Positions 1-5,205 of a stretch of DNA of 5,205 nucleotides are shown piece after piece. The first letter of the stretch is position 1; every line of letters begins with the position of its first letter. Position numbers and translations under genes: made by a program. Origin of the DNA: Actinomycetales bacterium (GTDB lineage Bacteria > Actinomycetota > Actinomycetes > Actinomycetales > Microbacteriaceae); assembly GCA_028868555.1 (NCBI GenBank), contig JAGWUG010000078.1:1-5205 (forward strand), in the 5' to 3' direction. Under the pieces are notes generated by a model. The model saw only the letters and a list, made by a program, of their open reading frames with translations. It did not search any database and was not told where the DNA came from.

Positions 1-282
1 AAGAACGATGACGGAGTCTTCGCCATCATCGGCCGCTTTGTGATTGCACCGATGTTCCTGTTCTCCGGCACCTTCTACCCAGCCGAACTGATGCCAATCT
101 ACGTTCGCTGGATCGCCTGGGTTTCGCCGCTGTGGCACTCCACTCAGCTGGGCCGTCAGTACACCATCGGCTTGGTTGAGCCGGTCTGGCTGACCGCGCT
201 GCACTACGTCTACTTTGTGGTGATGTTCGCGGTGAGCATGGCAATTGTCTATCGCGCGTTTGTAAGGAGGTTGGGCGAGTGA
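1..282 (+). CDS. ABC-2 type transporter permease, C-terminal part (5' end outside window)
   Basis: The frame is open from the first base and ends at TGA 280-282, so only the last 93 residues are present. They contain the end of an ABC-2 membrane domain: a hydrophobic helix running into 'APMFLFSGTFYPAELMP', an amphipathic 'YVRWIAWVSPLWHSTQLGRQ' stretch, and a last helix 'YVYFVVMFAVSMAIVYRAF' before a basic tail (VRRLGE). The 'PMFLFSGTFYP ... PL.H...L.R' arrangement is typical of the NodJ/DrrB branch of ABC-2 permeases, which export lipo-oligosaccharides, drugs or other amphipathic compounds through the cytoplasmic membrane with a separate ATPase. The substrate cannot be read from the sequence. 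The next gene encodes a homologous permease and overlaps this one by 4 bases, so the two probably act together. The ATPase gene is expected upstream of the window but is not seen. Confidence 0.9.
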   Translation, partial: KNDDGVFAIIGRFVIAPMFLFSGTFYPAELMPIYVRWIAWVSPLWHSTQLGRQYTIGLVEPVWLTALHYVYFVVMFAVSMAIVYRAFVRRLGE

Positions 283-926
283 TCACTCAAATGGCAACCT
301 CGCTGGCCGTGGAAATCGCGGAGCGCAAGGCCAACCGCGCCGGCTCCAGCATCTACACCGGTCGCGCCTGGCGTCTGGTGGAGCGCAACCTGTTTGCGGT
401 TCGCAGCACCAACTGGATGGTCTTCATCTCGGGCTTTGTAGAGCCGGTCTTCTACCTGCTCTCGTTTGGTCTGGGCATTGGAACGTTGGTTGGCAACATG
501 ACCGACGGCTCCGGCCACCCGGTTTCCTACGCCGCCTACATTGCCCCGGCTCTGCTGGCCACCAGTTCGATGAACGGTGCAATCTACGACAGCACCTGGA
601 ACGTGTTCTTCAAGATGCACTTCGGCAAGCTTTATCAGGCCTGGCTGGCAACCTCGGTTGGCACGCTCGACGTGGCGCTCGGTGAGATTCTCTGGGCTCT
701 CATCCGTGGCTTCGCCTACGCGGTCGGCTTCTTAGTCGTTATGGCATTCATGGGAGTGGTTCCAAGCTGGTGGGCTGTGCTCGCACTGCCTGGTGCCGTG
801 CTCATCGCGTTCGGTTTTGCATCGGTGGGTATGGGGCTTACCAGCTATCTAACCAACTTCCACCAGATGAACTGGCTCAACTTCTTCATGCTGCCAATGT
901 TCTTGTTCTCGGGCACCTTCTACCCA
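49..926 (+). repeat. Diverged direct repeat: 33-bp motif shared by the two permease genes (49-81 and 894-926)
   Basis: The two copies differ at 3 of 33 bases and encode the same PMFLFSGTFYP signature in the same frame relative to their genes. The three differences are all third-position, silent changes. The flanking protein sequence is clearly related but much more diverged. This is a conserved protein motif in paralogous genes rather than a mobile or regulatory repeat. The coordinates span both copies and the unrelated sequence between them. Confidence 0.7.
264..270 (+). promoter_or_regulatory. Strong Shine-Dalgarno site for the second permease
   Basis: AAGGAGG lies inside the end of the first permease gene, 8 nt before the GTG at 279. 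This spacing decides the start: the nearest ATG (291-293, codon 5) would be 20 nt away, which is too far. The near-perfect anti-16S match probably offsets the weaker GTG codon. Confidence 0.85.
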
Positions 927-1121
927 ATCTCGGTGTTCCCGGTTTGGTTGCAGTGGATCATTCAGGCCCTGCCGCTGAATCAGGCGGTTGAACTCCAGCG
1001 CGGTCTAATGCTGGGCAACCTCACCTGGGCCACCGCCGGCCACGCGTTCTACTTTGTGGTGATGATTGTGCTGGGTCTGGTGTTCACCACCAAGCGCCTG
1101 GCTGCTCTGTTCCAGCGGTAA
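279..1121 (+). CDS. ABC-2 type transporter permease (NodJ/DrrB-like)
   Basis: This complete 280-residue integral membrane protein is the usual size for the transmembrane subunit of an ABC-2 exporter. It starts at GTG 279, which overlaps the preceding stop (GTGA). Residues 1-45 are a charged cytoplasmic N-terminus ending in 'YTGRAWRLVERNLFAVRSTNW'. About six hydrophobic segments follow, near residues 47-68, 83-103, 128-155, 160-188, 198-215 and 253-272. The family signature is 'LPMFLFSGTFYP' (205-216) followed by 'LPLNQAVELQRGL' (231-243), as in NodJ and DrrB. It would form the membrane channel together with the upstream permease, powered by an ATPase not in the window. Known relatives export lipo-oligosaccharides or antibiotics, but the substrate here is unknown. 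The C-terminus is short and basic (TKRLAALFQR). A terminator follows 19 nt after the stop, so this is the last gene of its operon. Confidence 0.92.
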   Translation: MITQMATSLAVEIAERKANRAGSSIYTGRAWRLVERNLFAVRSTNWMVFISGFVEPVFYLLSFGLGIGTLVGNMTDGSGHPVSYAAYIAPALLATSSMNGAIYDSTWNVFFKMHFGKLYQAWLATSVGTLDVALGEILWALIRGFAYAVGFLVVMAFMGVVPSWWAVLALPGAVLIAFGFASVGMGLTSYLTNFHQMNWLNFFMLPMFLFSGTFYPISVFPVWLQWIIQALPLNQAVELQRGLMLGNLTWATAGHAFYFVVMIVLGLVFTTKRLAALFQR

Positions 1122-1140
1122 TACAAATCCTCACCGATGC

Positions 1141-1173
1141 AAAGAAGCCCCGACCAACGGTCGGGGCTTCTTT
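1141..1173. terminator. Bidirectional intrinsic terminator between convergent operons
   Basis: A perfect 15-bp inverted repeat (arms 1141-1155 and 1159-1173) encloses a 3-base loop, AAC. The core is GC-rich (GCCCCGACC / GGTCGGGGC), and each arm ends in a run that reads CTTCTTT on its own strand, giving a U-rich 3' side in both directions. It lies between the stop of the permease gene (1121) and the stop of the opposing membrane-protein gene (1193). That is where a shared terminator for two convergent transcripts is expected. Confidence 0.93.
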
Positions 1174-1192
1174 ATTGAACTAACGCTGGCGA

Positions 1193-1579
1193 CTATGCGC
1201 CGTGAGCTGCACCGCTCTGAACGATTGGGCCGAGAACGGCAAGGGCAATGTTCACGATGGTGAGGAGTCCGATGGTTGGGACTACCCACTTCTTGGTGGT
1301 GAGGTCCTTCTTGCTGTAGCCGTAGGCCAGGAAGAAGATCGCGGTGATCACAACGCACTTTGCAGCAAGCACAATGTTGTTCACGTGCTCGTCGCCGCTC
1401 ATCTCAACAATGCCAACTAGGGCAAAGCCGGTGATGAGTAGAAGCCAAGCGCCGTGCAGCATGCCAGGCACAATGCGACCGCCGGTCTTGAGGTCCTTCA
1501 TCTGGCCCATGAAGCCACCCAGCAGCGATGCCAGGCCGATGAGGTGCAAAATAACTAGGATTCCGCTGAGCAGTTCCAT
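1193..1579 (-). CDS. Small four-helix integral membrane protein, function unknown
   Basis: This 128-residue protein starts at ATG 1577-1579, with AAGGAG 6 nt upstream (plus-strand 1586-1591). Four hydrophobic segments are visible: about 4-24, 39-60, 68-87 and 98-120. A short basic loop (KDLKTGGR) follows helix 1, an acidic loop (MSGDEH) follows helix 2, and a lysine-rich loop (SKKDLTTKK) follows helix 3. This charge pattern puts the lysine-rich loops, and so probably both ends' opposite side, in a four-pass topology. His12 lies in helix 1 ('ILHLIGLASLLGGF') and His42 at the start of helix 2 ('MLHGAW'). Similar small proteins occur in actinobacteria, in my recollection without an assigned role. 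The start is 22 nt after ribH with no terminator between, so it is probably the last gene of the riboflavin operon. It does not resemble the known riboflavin importers RibU, RibM or PnuX in size or motifs. A link to flavins is inferred from position only. Confidence 0.85.
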   Translation of the reverse strand: MELLSGILVILHLIGLASLLGGFMGQMKDLKTGGRIVPGMLHGAWLLLITGFALVGIVEMSGDEHVNNIVLAAKCVVITAIFFLAYGYSKKDLTTKKWVVPTIGLLTIVNIALAVLGPIVQSGAAHGA

Positions 1580-1585
1580 TCAAAA

Positions 1586-1591
1586 CTCCTT
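1586..1591 (-). promoter_or_regulatory. Ribosome binding site of the membrane-protein gene
   Basis: AAGGAG (read on the minus strand) lies 6 nt before the ATG, inside the 22-nt gap after ribH. It supports this start codon and shows the gene is translated in its own right, without depending on overlap coupling. Confidence 0.75.
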
Positions 1592-1601
1592 GAAGTGAGG
1601 A

Positions 1602-2063
1602 TTACGCCTTCAGTCTAGCCATCAGGATGGCGGCCTCTACGGCCTCGGCACCCTTGTCCTCGCGCGAGTTTGGCAGGCCGGCACGGTCAAGTGCCTGTGC
1701 CTCGTTGTCCACGGTGAGCAGTCCAAAGCCAACCGGCACTCCGTAGTCCAGTTGCACACGGTTGAGGCCCTCGGTTGCTGCCTGGCAAACGTACTCGAAG
1801 TGTGGGGTTCCGCCGCGAATCACAACTCCCAGGGCGATAACTGCATCGGCACCATCTTCGGCTGCCCACTTGGCTGCCAGTGGAAGCTCGAATGCGCCAG
1901 GCACGCGAACCACGGTGTAGATGTCGTTTCCGGCTGCCTGCAGCGAGCGCTCGGCACCTGCAAGCAGGCCATCGGTGATCTCGGTGTGCCAGCTGGTGAC
2001 AATCACGGTCACTGCCAGTCCACTGGCATCGATGTTAAGTTTTGGGGCTCCCGCTCCACTCAT
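1602..2063 (-). CDS. ribH: 6,7-dimethyl-8-ribityllumazine synthase
   Basis: This enzyme condenses 5-amino-6-ribitylamino-uracil with 3,4-dihydroxy-2-butanone 4-phosphate to give lumazine, the penultimate step of riboflavin synthesis in the cytoplasm. The 153-residue length fits the family. Visible motifs are 'SWHTEI' near residues 24-29 (substrate-ring pocket, SRFN/SRWN in other bacteria), '[12 protein letters not shown]' (54-65), '[16 protein letters not shown]' (77-92) with the catalytic His88, and '[16 protein letters not shown]' (114-129). Members of this family assemble into pentamers or 60-mers. The ATG follows the ribBA stop directly (TAAATG), and an AGAAGGA site lies 9 nt upstream inside the ribBA end. 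It is therefore probably coupled to RibBA, which supplies one of its two substrates and leads to the other. Identification is secure. Confidence 0.98.
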   Translation of the reverse strand: MSGAGAPKLNIDASGLAVTVIVTSWHTEITDGLLAGAERSLQAAGNDIYTVVRVPGAFELPLAAKWAAEDGADAVIALGVVIRGGTPHFEYVCQAATEGLNRVQLDYGVPVGFGLLTVDNEAQALDRAGLPNSREDKGAEAVEAAILMARLKA

Positions 2064-3323
2064 TTAGATAGTTCCTTCTGGGATGGTGTGACCCATGCGG
2101 TCACGCTTTACTTTGAGGTATTCGCTGTTAGAGGCACCGATGCCCACCACTACTGGCACAGACTCGGTGATGGTGATTCCTGCATCGGTGAGGAATTTGG
2201 CCTTGGCAGGGTTGTTGGTCATGAGGCGAACGCTGGTGACACCCAGGTCGTGCAGCATTGCAACTGCCGCGCCGTACTCGCGGTTCTCGCTTGGGAAGCC
2301 GAGGGCCAGGTTTGCGTCAACGGTGTCCATGCCCTGCTCCTGAAGTGAGTAGGCCTTGAGCTTGTTGAGGAGGCCGATTCCGCGACCTTCCTGGCCGCGC
2401 AGGTAGAGCACAATGCCGCCCTGAGGGTCGTTGCTGATTGCGTCAAGCGCGAAGTCCAGCTGCGGGCCACACTCGCACTTGAGCGAGCCAAAGGCCTCGC
2501 CGGTGATGCACTCGGAGTGGATGCGAACCAAAACGTTCTGACCGGTTGGGTTGCCCGCAATCAGTGCCACGTGATCGGCTCCGGTGGCGCGGTCGTAGTA
2601 GCCGCGCATGCGCAGTTCACCGTGGCTGGTTGGCACATTGGCCTCGGCCTCGCAGACCACGCGGTTCTGCGGGTGGTTTGGGCCGGCCATGACCTCTGGC
2701 TGCTCCTCAAGAATGTATTGCTTCAACTGCTCGATAGTTACCACTGGTAGACCCTCTCGATTGCCTACCTCTACTAACTCCGGAAGTCGCATCATGCTTC
2801 CATCTTCACGACGAACCATTTCGCCAATCACACCAACAGGTGTCAATCCGGCCAACTTTAGGAGATCGACCGCGGCCTCGGTGTGGCCGTCGCGCTCCAA
2901 AACTCCGCCCGGCTTGGCGCGCAGCGGCAGCATGTGCCCTGGGCGAATGAGGCTGCCCGGAGTGCTGGCTGGGTCGGCCAAGACGCGAGCGGTGTTGGCG
3001 CGGTCCTCGGCACTAACACCTGTGGAGATGCGGTTGGTGGCATCCACGGTGATGGTGTAGTTGGTGAGGTGTGGGTCGCGGTTGTTGCGCCACATCAGCG
3101 GCAGGTCAAGTGCGTTGGCGCGCGACTCTTCCATCGGCACGCAGAGGAAGCCTGTGGTGTTGTTCACAATCCACGATATCCACTCCGGGCTGGCCAGCTC
3201 GGCTGCGAGGATGGCGTCGCCCTCGTTCTCGCGGTCCTCGTTGTCGGCAACCAGTACCGGCTTGCCCTCGCGAAGCGCCTGCAGCGCCTCCTCGATGGTG
3301 TTGAGCTTTAGCTGCTCGTTCAT
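2064..3323 (-). CDS. ribBA: Bifunctional 3,4-dihydroxy-2-butanone-4-phosphate synthase / GTP cyclohydrolase II
   Basis: This 419-residue fusion starts both branches of riboflavin synthesis. Residues 1-205 form the RibB domain, which converts ribulose 5-phosphate to dihydroxybutanone phosphate and formate. It has the acidic loop 'DNEDRENEGD' (27-36; metal-binding Glu32), 'RPGHMLPLRA' (127-136) and 'GHTEAAVDL' (146-154; metal-binding His147). Residues from about 218 form the RibA domain, which opens GTP and releases formate and pyrophosphate. It has 'HSECITGEAFGSLKCECGPQL', with zinc ligands Cys272, Cys283 and Cys285, then 'YLRGQEGRGIGL' (307-318) and 'TNNPAK' (369-374). All core residues I can check in both halves are present, so both activities are expected. 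Two small departures from the common form are 'DNED' for 'DDED' and 'GVIGE' for 'GVICE'. The ATG shares one base with the ribE stop (TAATG), with GAGAGG 6 nt upstream. Confidence 0.98.
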   Translation of the reverse strand: MNEQLKLNTIEEALQALREGKPVLVADNEDRENEGDAILAAELASPEWISWIVNNTTGFLCVPMEESRANALDLPLMWRNNRDPHLTNYTITVDATNRISTGVSAEDRANTARVLADPASTPGSLIRPGHMLPLRAKPGGVLERDGHTEAAVDLLKLAGLTPVGVIGEMVRREDGSMMRLPELVEVGNREGLPVVTIEQLKQYILEEQPEVMAGPNHPQNRVVCEAEANVPTSHGELRMRGYYDRATGADHVALIAGNPTGQNVLVRIHSECITGEAFGSLKCECGPQLDFALDAISNDPQGGIVLYLRGQEGRGIGLLNKLKAYSLQEQGMDTVDANLALGFPSENREYGAAVAMLHDLGVTSVRLMTNNPAKAKFLTDAGITITESVPVVVGIGASNSEYLKVKRDRMGHTIPEGTI

Positions 3324-3919
3324 TAGATGCCTCTCGCTTGCAAAAGTCTTTCAATGTGCTTGGCCATCACGTCGGCCTCAACGTTCACCAGATCACCCGG
3401 CTGCTTGCTGCCAAGGGTGGTCAGGCGCAGGGTCTCCGGAATGAGGCTGAGGCCAACGAAGTCCTCGCCCACCTCGTTCACGGTCAGGCTAACGCCATCC
3501 AGGGTGATGCTGCCCTTGAGCACCACGTACTTCATAAGTTCAACCGGCACGCGAATGCGCACCCACTCCCAGTTCTCGCTGGGCTCGCGGCTAATCACGG
3601 AGCCAACGCCGTCAACGTGCCCCTGCACCACGTGACCGCCAAAGCGGGTGGCCGCAGTCATGGCGCGCTCCAGGTTAACCGGGCTGCCCACCTTGAGGCT
3701 GGCCAGGCTGGTGCGGTCCAGGGTCTCCTGCATGACGTCTGCGGTGAATCCGTTGGCATCATGCTCCACCGCGGTCAGGCAGGTTCCGCAAACTGCAATG
3801 CTGTCGCCCCGATGCAGGTCACTGGCGACGAGTGGCCCCTCGATGGTGATGCGAACGGCGTCCTGTTGCTTCTCGATTGCGGCGACGCGGCCGAGTTCCT
3901 CGATGATTCCGGTAAACAT
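3323..3919 (-). CDS. ribE: Riboflavin synthase, alpha subunit
   Basis: This enzyme catalyses the last step: two lumazine molecules exchange four carbons, giving riboflavin and the pyrimidine that RibH reuses. The 198 residues start with the invariant 'MFTGIIEELG'. Two tandem lumazine-binding barrels are visible: barrel 1 with 'GDSIAVCGTCLTAV' (38-51) and 'ADVMQETL' (60-67), and barrel 2 from about residue 96 with 'GHVVQGHVDGVG' (95-106), 'KGSITLDGVSLTVNEV' (135-150) and 'IPETLRLTTLG' (160-170). Likely active-site residues are Ser40, Cys47 and His101, by alignment in mind with the E. coli enzyme. An odd point is Cys44 in 'CGTCLT', where most family members have Asn ('NGVCLT'). Some genomes call this gene ribC. 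Its ATG overlaps the ribD stop by one base (TGATG), with only a weak upstream GGAAC, so it probably depends on coupled translation. Confidence 0.98.
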   Translation of the reverse strand: MFTGIIEELGRVAAIEKQQDAVRITIEGPLVASDLHRGDSIAVCGTCLTAVEHDANGFTADVMQETLDRTSLASLKVGSPVNLERAMTAATRFGGHVVQGHVDGVGSVISREPSENWEWVRIRVPVELMKYVVLKGSITLDGVSLTVNEVGEDFVGLSLIPETLRLTTLGSKQPGDLVNVEADVMAKHIERLLQARGI

Positions 3920-4965
3920 CAGTTGGTTCCGTTCTGTGGGGATGCAACGATCAATAGGTCTTGGCCCAGCTGCTCAACGGAGTTGATCTGCAGGTGCTTG
4001 GCCTGAGGCATGCCGGCCACACCGATGTCGGTCAGGGCTGTGCGGTCGCCGCCGAGGAGCATCGGTGCCTGGTAAATGACAAATTCGTTCACGTAGCCAC
4101 CGGCAACAAAGCGACTGGCAACCTGCGGACCGCCCTCAACCCAGACGTGCTTCACGCCCAGGTCTTTGAGCTGCAGCAAAGCCTGGTTGAGGTCGCGAGT
4201 GGCAAGCACAACGGTGGCGGCATCGGAGTTGAAGACCTTGGCGGTCTTTGGAATGGCGCGCTCGCCCAGAACCACGCGCAGCGGCTGGTGCTCGTAGAGG
4301 CTGCCGTCCGGCTTGCGTGCGGTGAGAGTTGGGTCGTCGGCCAGCACAGTTCCGGTGCCCACCAAGATGGCGTCCATCTCGGCGCGACGACGGTGCGAGT
4401 CGGCACGGCTCTCGGGTCCGGAGATCCACTGGCTGGTGCCATCGGCTGCGGCGGCTCGGCCGTCCAGGCTGGTGGCCCACTTCAGGGTCACAAATGGGCG
4501 CCCCTGGGTAGCTGCGGTCAGCCAAACTCGGTTTTGGCGGTCGGCCTCGGCCTTCATAACCCCACCGATGACCTCTACACCAGCAGCGCGCAGAGTTGCT
4601 GCACCGCCGGACGACTGGTCACCGGGGTCGCTAGAGGCATAGACCACGCGGGAGACGCCGGCGGCGATGAGCGCCTGAGCGCAGGGGCCAGTCTTGCCAA
4701 AGTGGTTGCATGGTTCGAGGGTCACAACGGCGGTTGCGCCTGCTGGTAGTTGGCTGCCAGGCAACTGTGCCAAATTGAGCTGTGCCAAGGCGGCAACCTC
4801 GGCGTGCGGGGTTCCGCTGCCCAGGTGCCAGCCCTCGGAAATGATGTTGAGGTCGGCGTCTAGAATCACTGCACCAACTTGAGGGTTCACGCCATGTGCG
4901 GGTCCGAGCAGCGCGAGTTCGAGCGCGCGCGTCATGGCGGCATCGAAGCGGTGGTCTGCGGTCAT
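3919..4965 (-). CDS. ribD: Bifunctional diaminohydroxyphosphoribosylaminopyrimidine deaminase / 5-amino-6-(5-phosphoribosylamino)uracil reductase
   Basis: RibD carries out the second and third steps from GTP: deamination of the pyrimidine ring, then NADPH-dependent reduction of the ribosyl side chain. Its 348 residues match the two-domain enzyme. The deaminase domain (about 1-145) has 'GVNPQVGAVILD' (25-36), 'HAEVAAL' with zinc ligand His54 and catalytic Glu56, and 'LEPCNHFGKTGPCAQALI' with zinc ligands Cys86 and Cys95. The reductase domain (about 155-348) has 'FVTLKWATSLDGRAA' (158-172), 'QWISGPESRADSHRRRAEMDAILVGTGT' around 179-206, and 'VWVEGGPQVASRF' (274-286) near the substrate and NADPH site. 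It is the first gene of the operon, behind an FMN riboswitch and a 112-nt leader. The ATG at 4963-4965 has AGGA 6 nt upstream. The next gene overlaps its stop. Confidence 0.98.
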   Translation of the reverse strand: MTADHRFDAAMTRALELALLGPAHGVNPQVGAVILDADLNIISEGWHLGSGTPHAEVAALAQLNLAQLPGSQLPAGATAVVTLEPCNHFGKTGPCAQALIAAGVSRVVYASSDPGDQSSGGAATLRAAGVEVIGGVMKAEADRQNRVWLTAATQGRPFVTLKWATSLDGRAAAADGTSQWISGPESRADSHRRRAEMDAILVGTGTVLADDPTLTARKPDGSLYEHQPLRVVLGERAIPKTAKVFNSDAATVVLATRDLNQALLQLKDLGVKHVWVEGGPQVASRFVAGGYVNEFVIYQAPMLLGGDRTALTDIGVAGMPQAKHLQINSVEQLGQDLLIVASPQNGTN

Positions 4966-4971
4966 CCCGGT

Positions 4972-4975
4972 TCCT
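4972..4975 (-). promoter_or_regulatory. Ribosome binding site of ribD
   Basis: AGGA (minus strand) lies 6 nt before the ribD ATG, in the context CCAGGAACCGGG. I found no convincing long complement to it within the leader. The nearest is CCTAG (plus-strand 5026-5030) against CTAGG just 5' of it (4979-4983), only 5 bp. Control by hiding this site is therefore possible but not obvious from the sequence. Confidence 0.65.
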
Positions 4976-5044
4976 GGTCCTAGCTTTGGGCTGAGACAAG
5001 CGCGTCGGGGTATGGCAAGAAATGCCTAGGCGGTAGCCGAAATA

Positions 5045-5061
5045 GCCCGCCAAAGGCGAGC
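5045..5061 (-). terminator. Terminator-like hairpin in the ribD leader (candidate expression platform)
   Basis: On the minus strand GCTCGCC, a TTT loop and GGCGGGC form a 7-bp stem with one G-U pair, followed by TATTTC. It begins 16 nt after the riboswitch's closing helix. The stem is GC-rich, but the U-tract is short and interrupted, so it is a weak intrinsic terminator at best. Two alternative pairings exist. GGCGG of its 3' arm can pair with CCGCC downstream (plus-strand 5029-5033). Its 5' arm can pair with GGCGAGTG inside the aptamer (plus-strand 5145-5152). Such mutually exclusive folds are what a riboswitch platform needs, but the assignment is inferred by eye. Confidence 0.35.
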
Positions 5062-5077
5062 GCAAACGACAACCACC

Positions 5078-5202
5078 GTTCTTCTCCCATCCGGACTTTA
5101 ACCGTCGGTTCTGGAGTTTCACCAGATCAACCTTTGAGTGTTGCCACTCGCCGGGTCGCGGACTGTAACCGCCGGCTCAGATTTTCACTGACCCCGAAGA
5201 AC
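5078..5202 (-). promoter_or_regulatory. FMN riboswitch (RFN element)
   Basis: The whole conserved aptamer is present, read on the minus strand. P1 is a perfect 7-bp helix, GTTCTTC (5196-5202) with GAAGAAC (5078-5084). Diagnostic conserved blocks follow in order: 'TTCGGGGTC', 'GTGAAAATC', 'GAGCCGGCGGTTACAGTCC', 'GCGACCC', 'GGTGAAACTCC', 'AACCGACGG' and 'AGTCCGGATGGGAGAA'. Small hairpins are CAG/CTG (5178-5190) and CTGG/CCAG (5111-5125), both with TGAAA-type loops. The variable stem GAGTG/CACTC (5136-5149) is closed by a GCAA (GNRA) tetraloop. In the family, bound FMN lowers expression of riboflavin genes, here the whole ribD-ribE-ribBA-ribH unit. Both halves of P1 are inside the window, so the aptamer is complete although it lies at the edge. 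Confidence 0.98.
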
Positions 5203-5205
5203 TTG

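Larger units (their letters stand above)
4966..5077 (-). promoter_or_regulatory. 5' untranslated leader between the FMN riboswitch and ribD
   Basis: This 112-nt stretch holds no recognisable gene. It carries the terminator-like hairpin at 5045-5061, a small GGCA/TGCC hairpin (5014-5027, loop TTTCTT-like) and the ribD ribosome binding site at its end. It must contain the element that turns FMN binding into a change of transcription or translation. The promoter is not here; it should lie beyond 5205, outside the window. Confidence 0.6.

Noticed and set aside
291..293. ATG as an alternative start of the second permease
   Set aside because: The strong AAGGAGG is 8 nt from the GTG at 279 but 20 nt from this ATG, and the GTGA overlap is a typical coupled start.
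1752..2348. Plus-strand open frame (198 codons) across the ribH/ribBA junction
   Set aside because: It covers two secure genes on the other strand; nothing in its translation suggests a real protein.
2064..3323. Loss of RibB activity in RibBA because of 'DNED' and 'GVIGE'
   Set aside because: The metal-binding Glu32 and His147 and the surrounding motifs are intact, and the changed positions are not strictly conserved as far as I know.
3338..4006. Plus-strand open frame (222 codons) opposite ribE
   Set aside because: It is antisense to ribE with shadow-like composition rich in Ala, Gly, His and Val, and no recognisable domain.
3961..4749. Long open frame on the plus strand (262 codons) opposite ribD
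   Set aside because: It is fully antisense to a secure ribD, has no family motif or plausible membrane or domain pattern, and is explained by GC-rich codon bias leaving the opposite frame open.
4631..5122. Minus-strand open frame (163 codons) running from the riboswitch through the leader into ribD
   Set aside because: It starts within the conserved aptamer, is out of frame with ribD, and is rich in Arg and Pro as expected from a shifted frame of a GC-rich gene.
1..5205. CRISPR array, insertion sequence, tRNA or rRNA
   Set aside because: I saw no regularly spaced repeats, terminal inverted repeats with a transposase, cloverleaf or rRNA-like sequence on either strand.

Overview
The window looks like chromosomal DNA of a fairly GC-rich actinobacterium. 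The riboflavin enzymes read most like Micrococcales (Microbacteriaceae-like) proteins, for example RibD with 'GPAHGVNPQVGAVILD' and RibH with 'SWHTEI'. That placement is an impression from sequence style, not a search result. Gene packing is very tight and no mobile-element signature is visible.

Left part (1-1121, + strand): the 3' end of one ABC-2 type transporter permease is followed, with a 4-base GTGA overlap, by a complete second permease of the same family (NodJ/DrrB-like). They probably form a two-permease exporter whose ATPase gene would lie upstream of the window. A perfect 15-bp stem at 1141-1173 is a terminator that can serve both strands. It sits between this unit and the convergent unit to its right.

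Right part (1193-5202, - strand, read from right to left): a complete FMN riboswitch (5078-5202), a 112-nt leader, then ribD, ribE, ribBA and ribH, and finally a gene for a small four-helix membrane protein of unknown function. The four enzymes cover the dedicated riboflavin pathway except the dephosphorylation step. RibBA starts both branches, from GTP and from ribulose 5-phosphate. RibD deaminates and reduces the pyrimidine. RibH joins the two branches to lumazine, and RibE converts lumazine to riboflavin. The genes touch or overlap (TGATG, TAATG, TAAATG), which suggests translational coupling. FMN, made from the product, would shut the operon down through the riboswitch.

No novel system is evident; the core is a textbook riboflavin operon. 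The points most worth a second look are the unknown membrane protein at the operon's end, with histidines inside two predicted helices, and the riboswitch leader. In the leader, a terminator-like hairpin has a 5' arm that could instead pair with 8 nt of the aptamer's variable stem.
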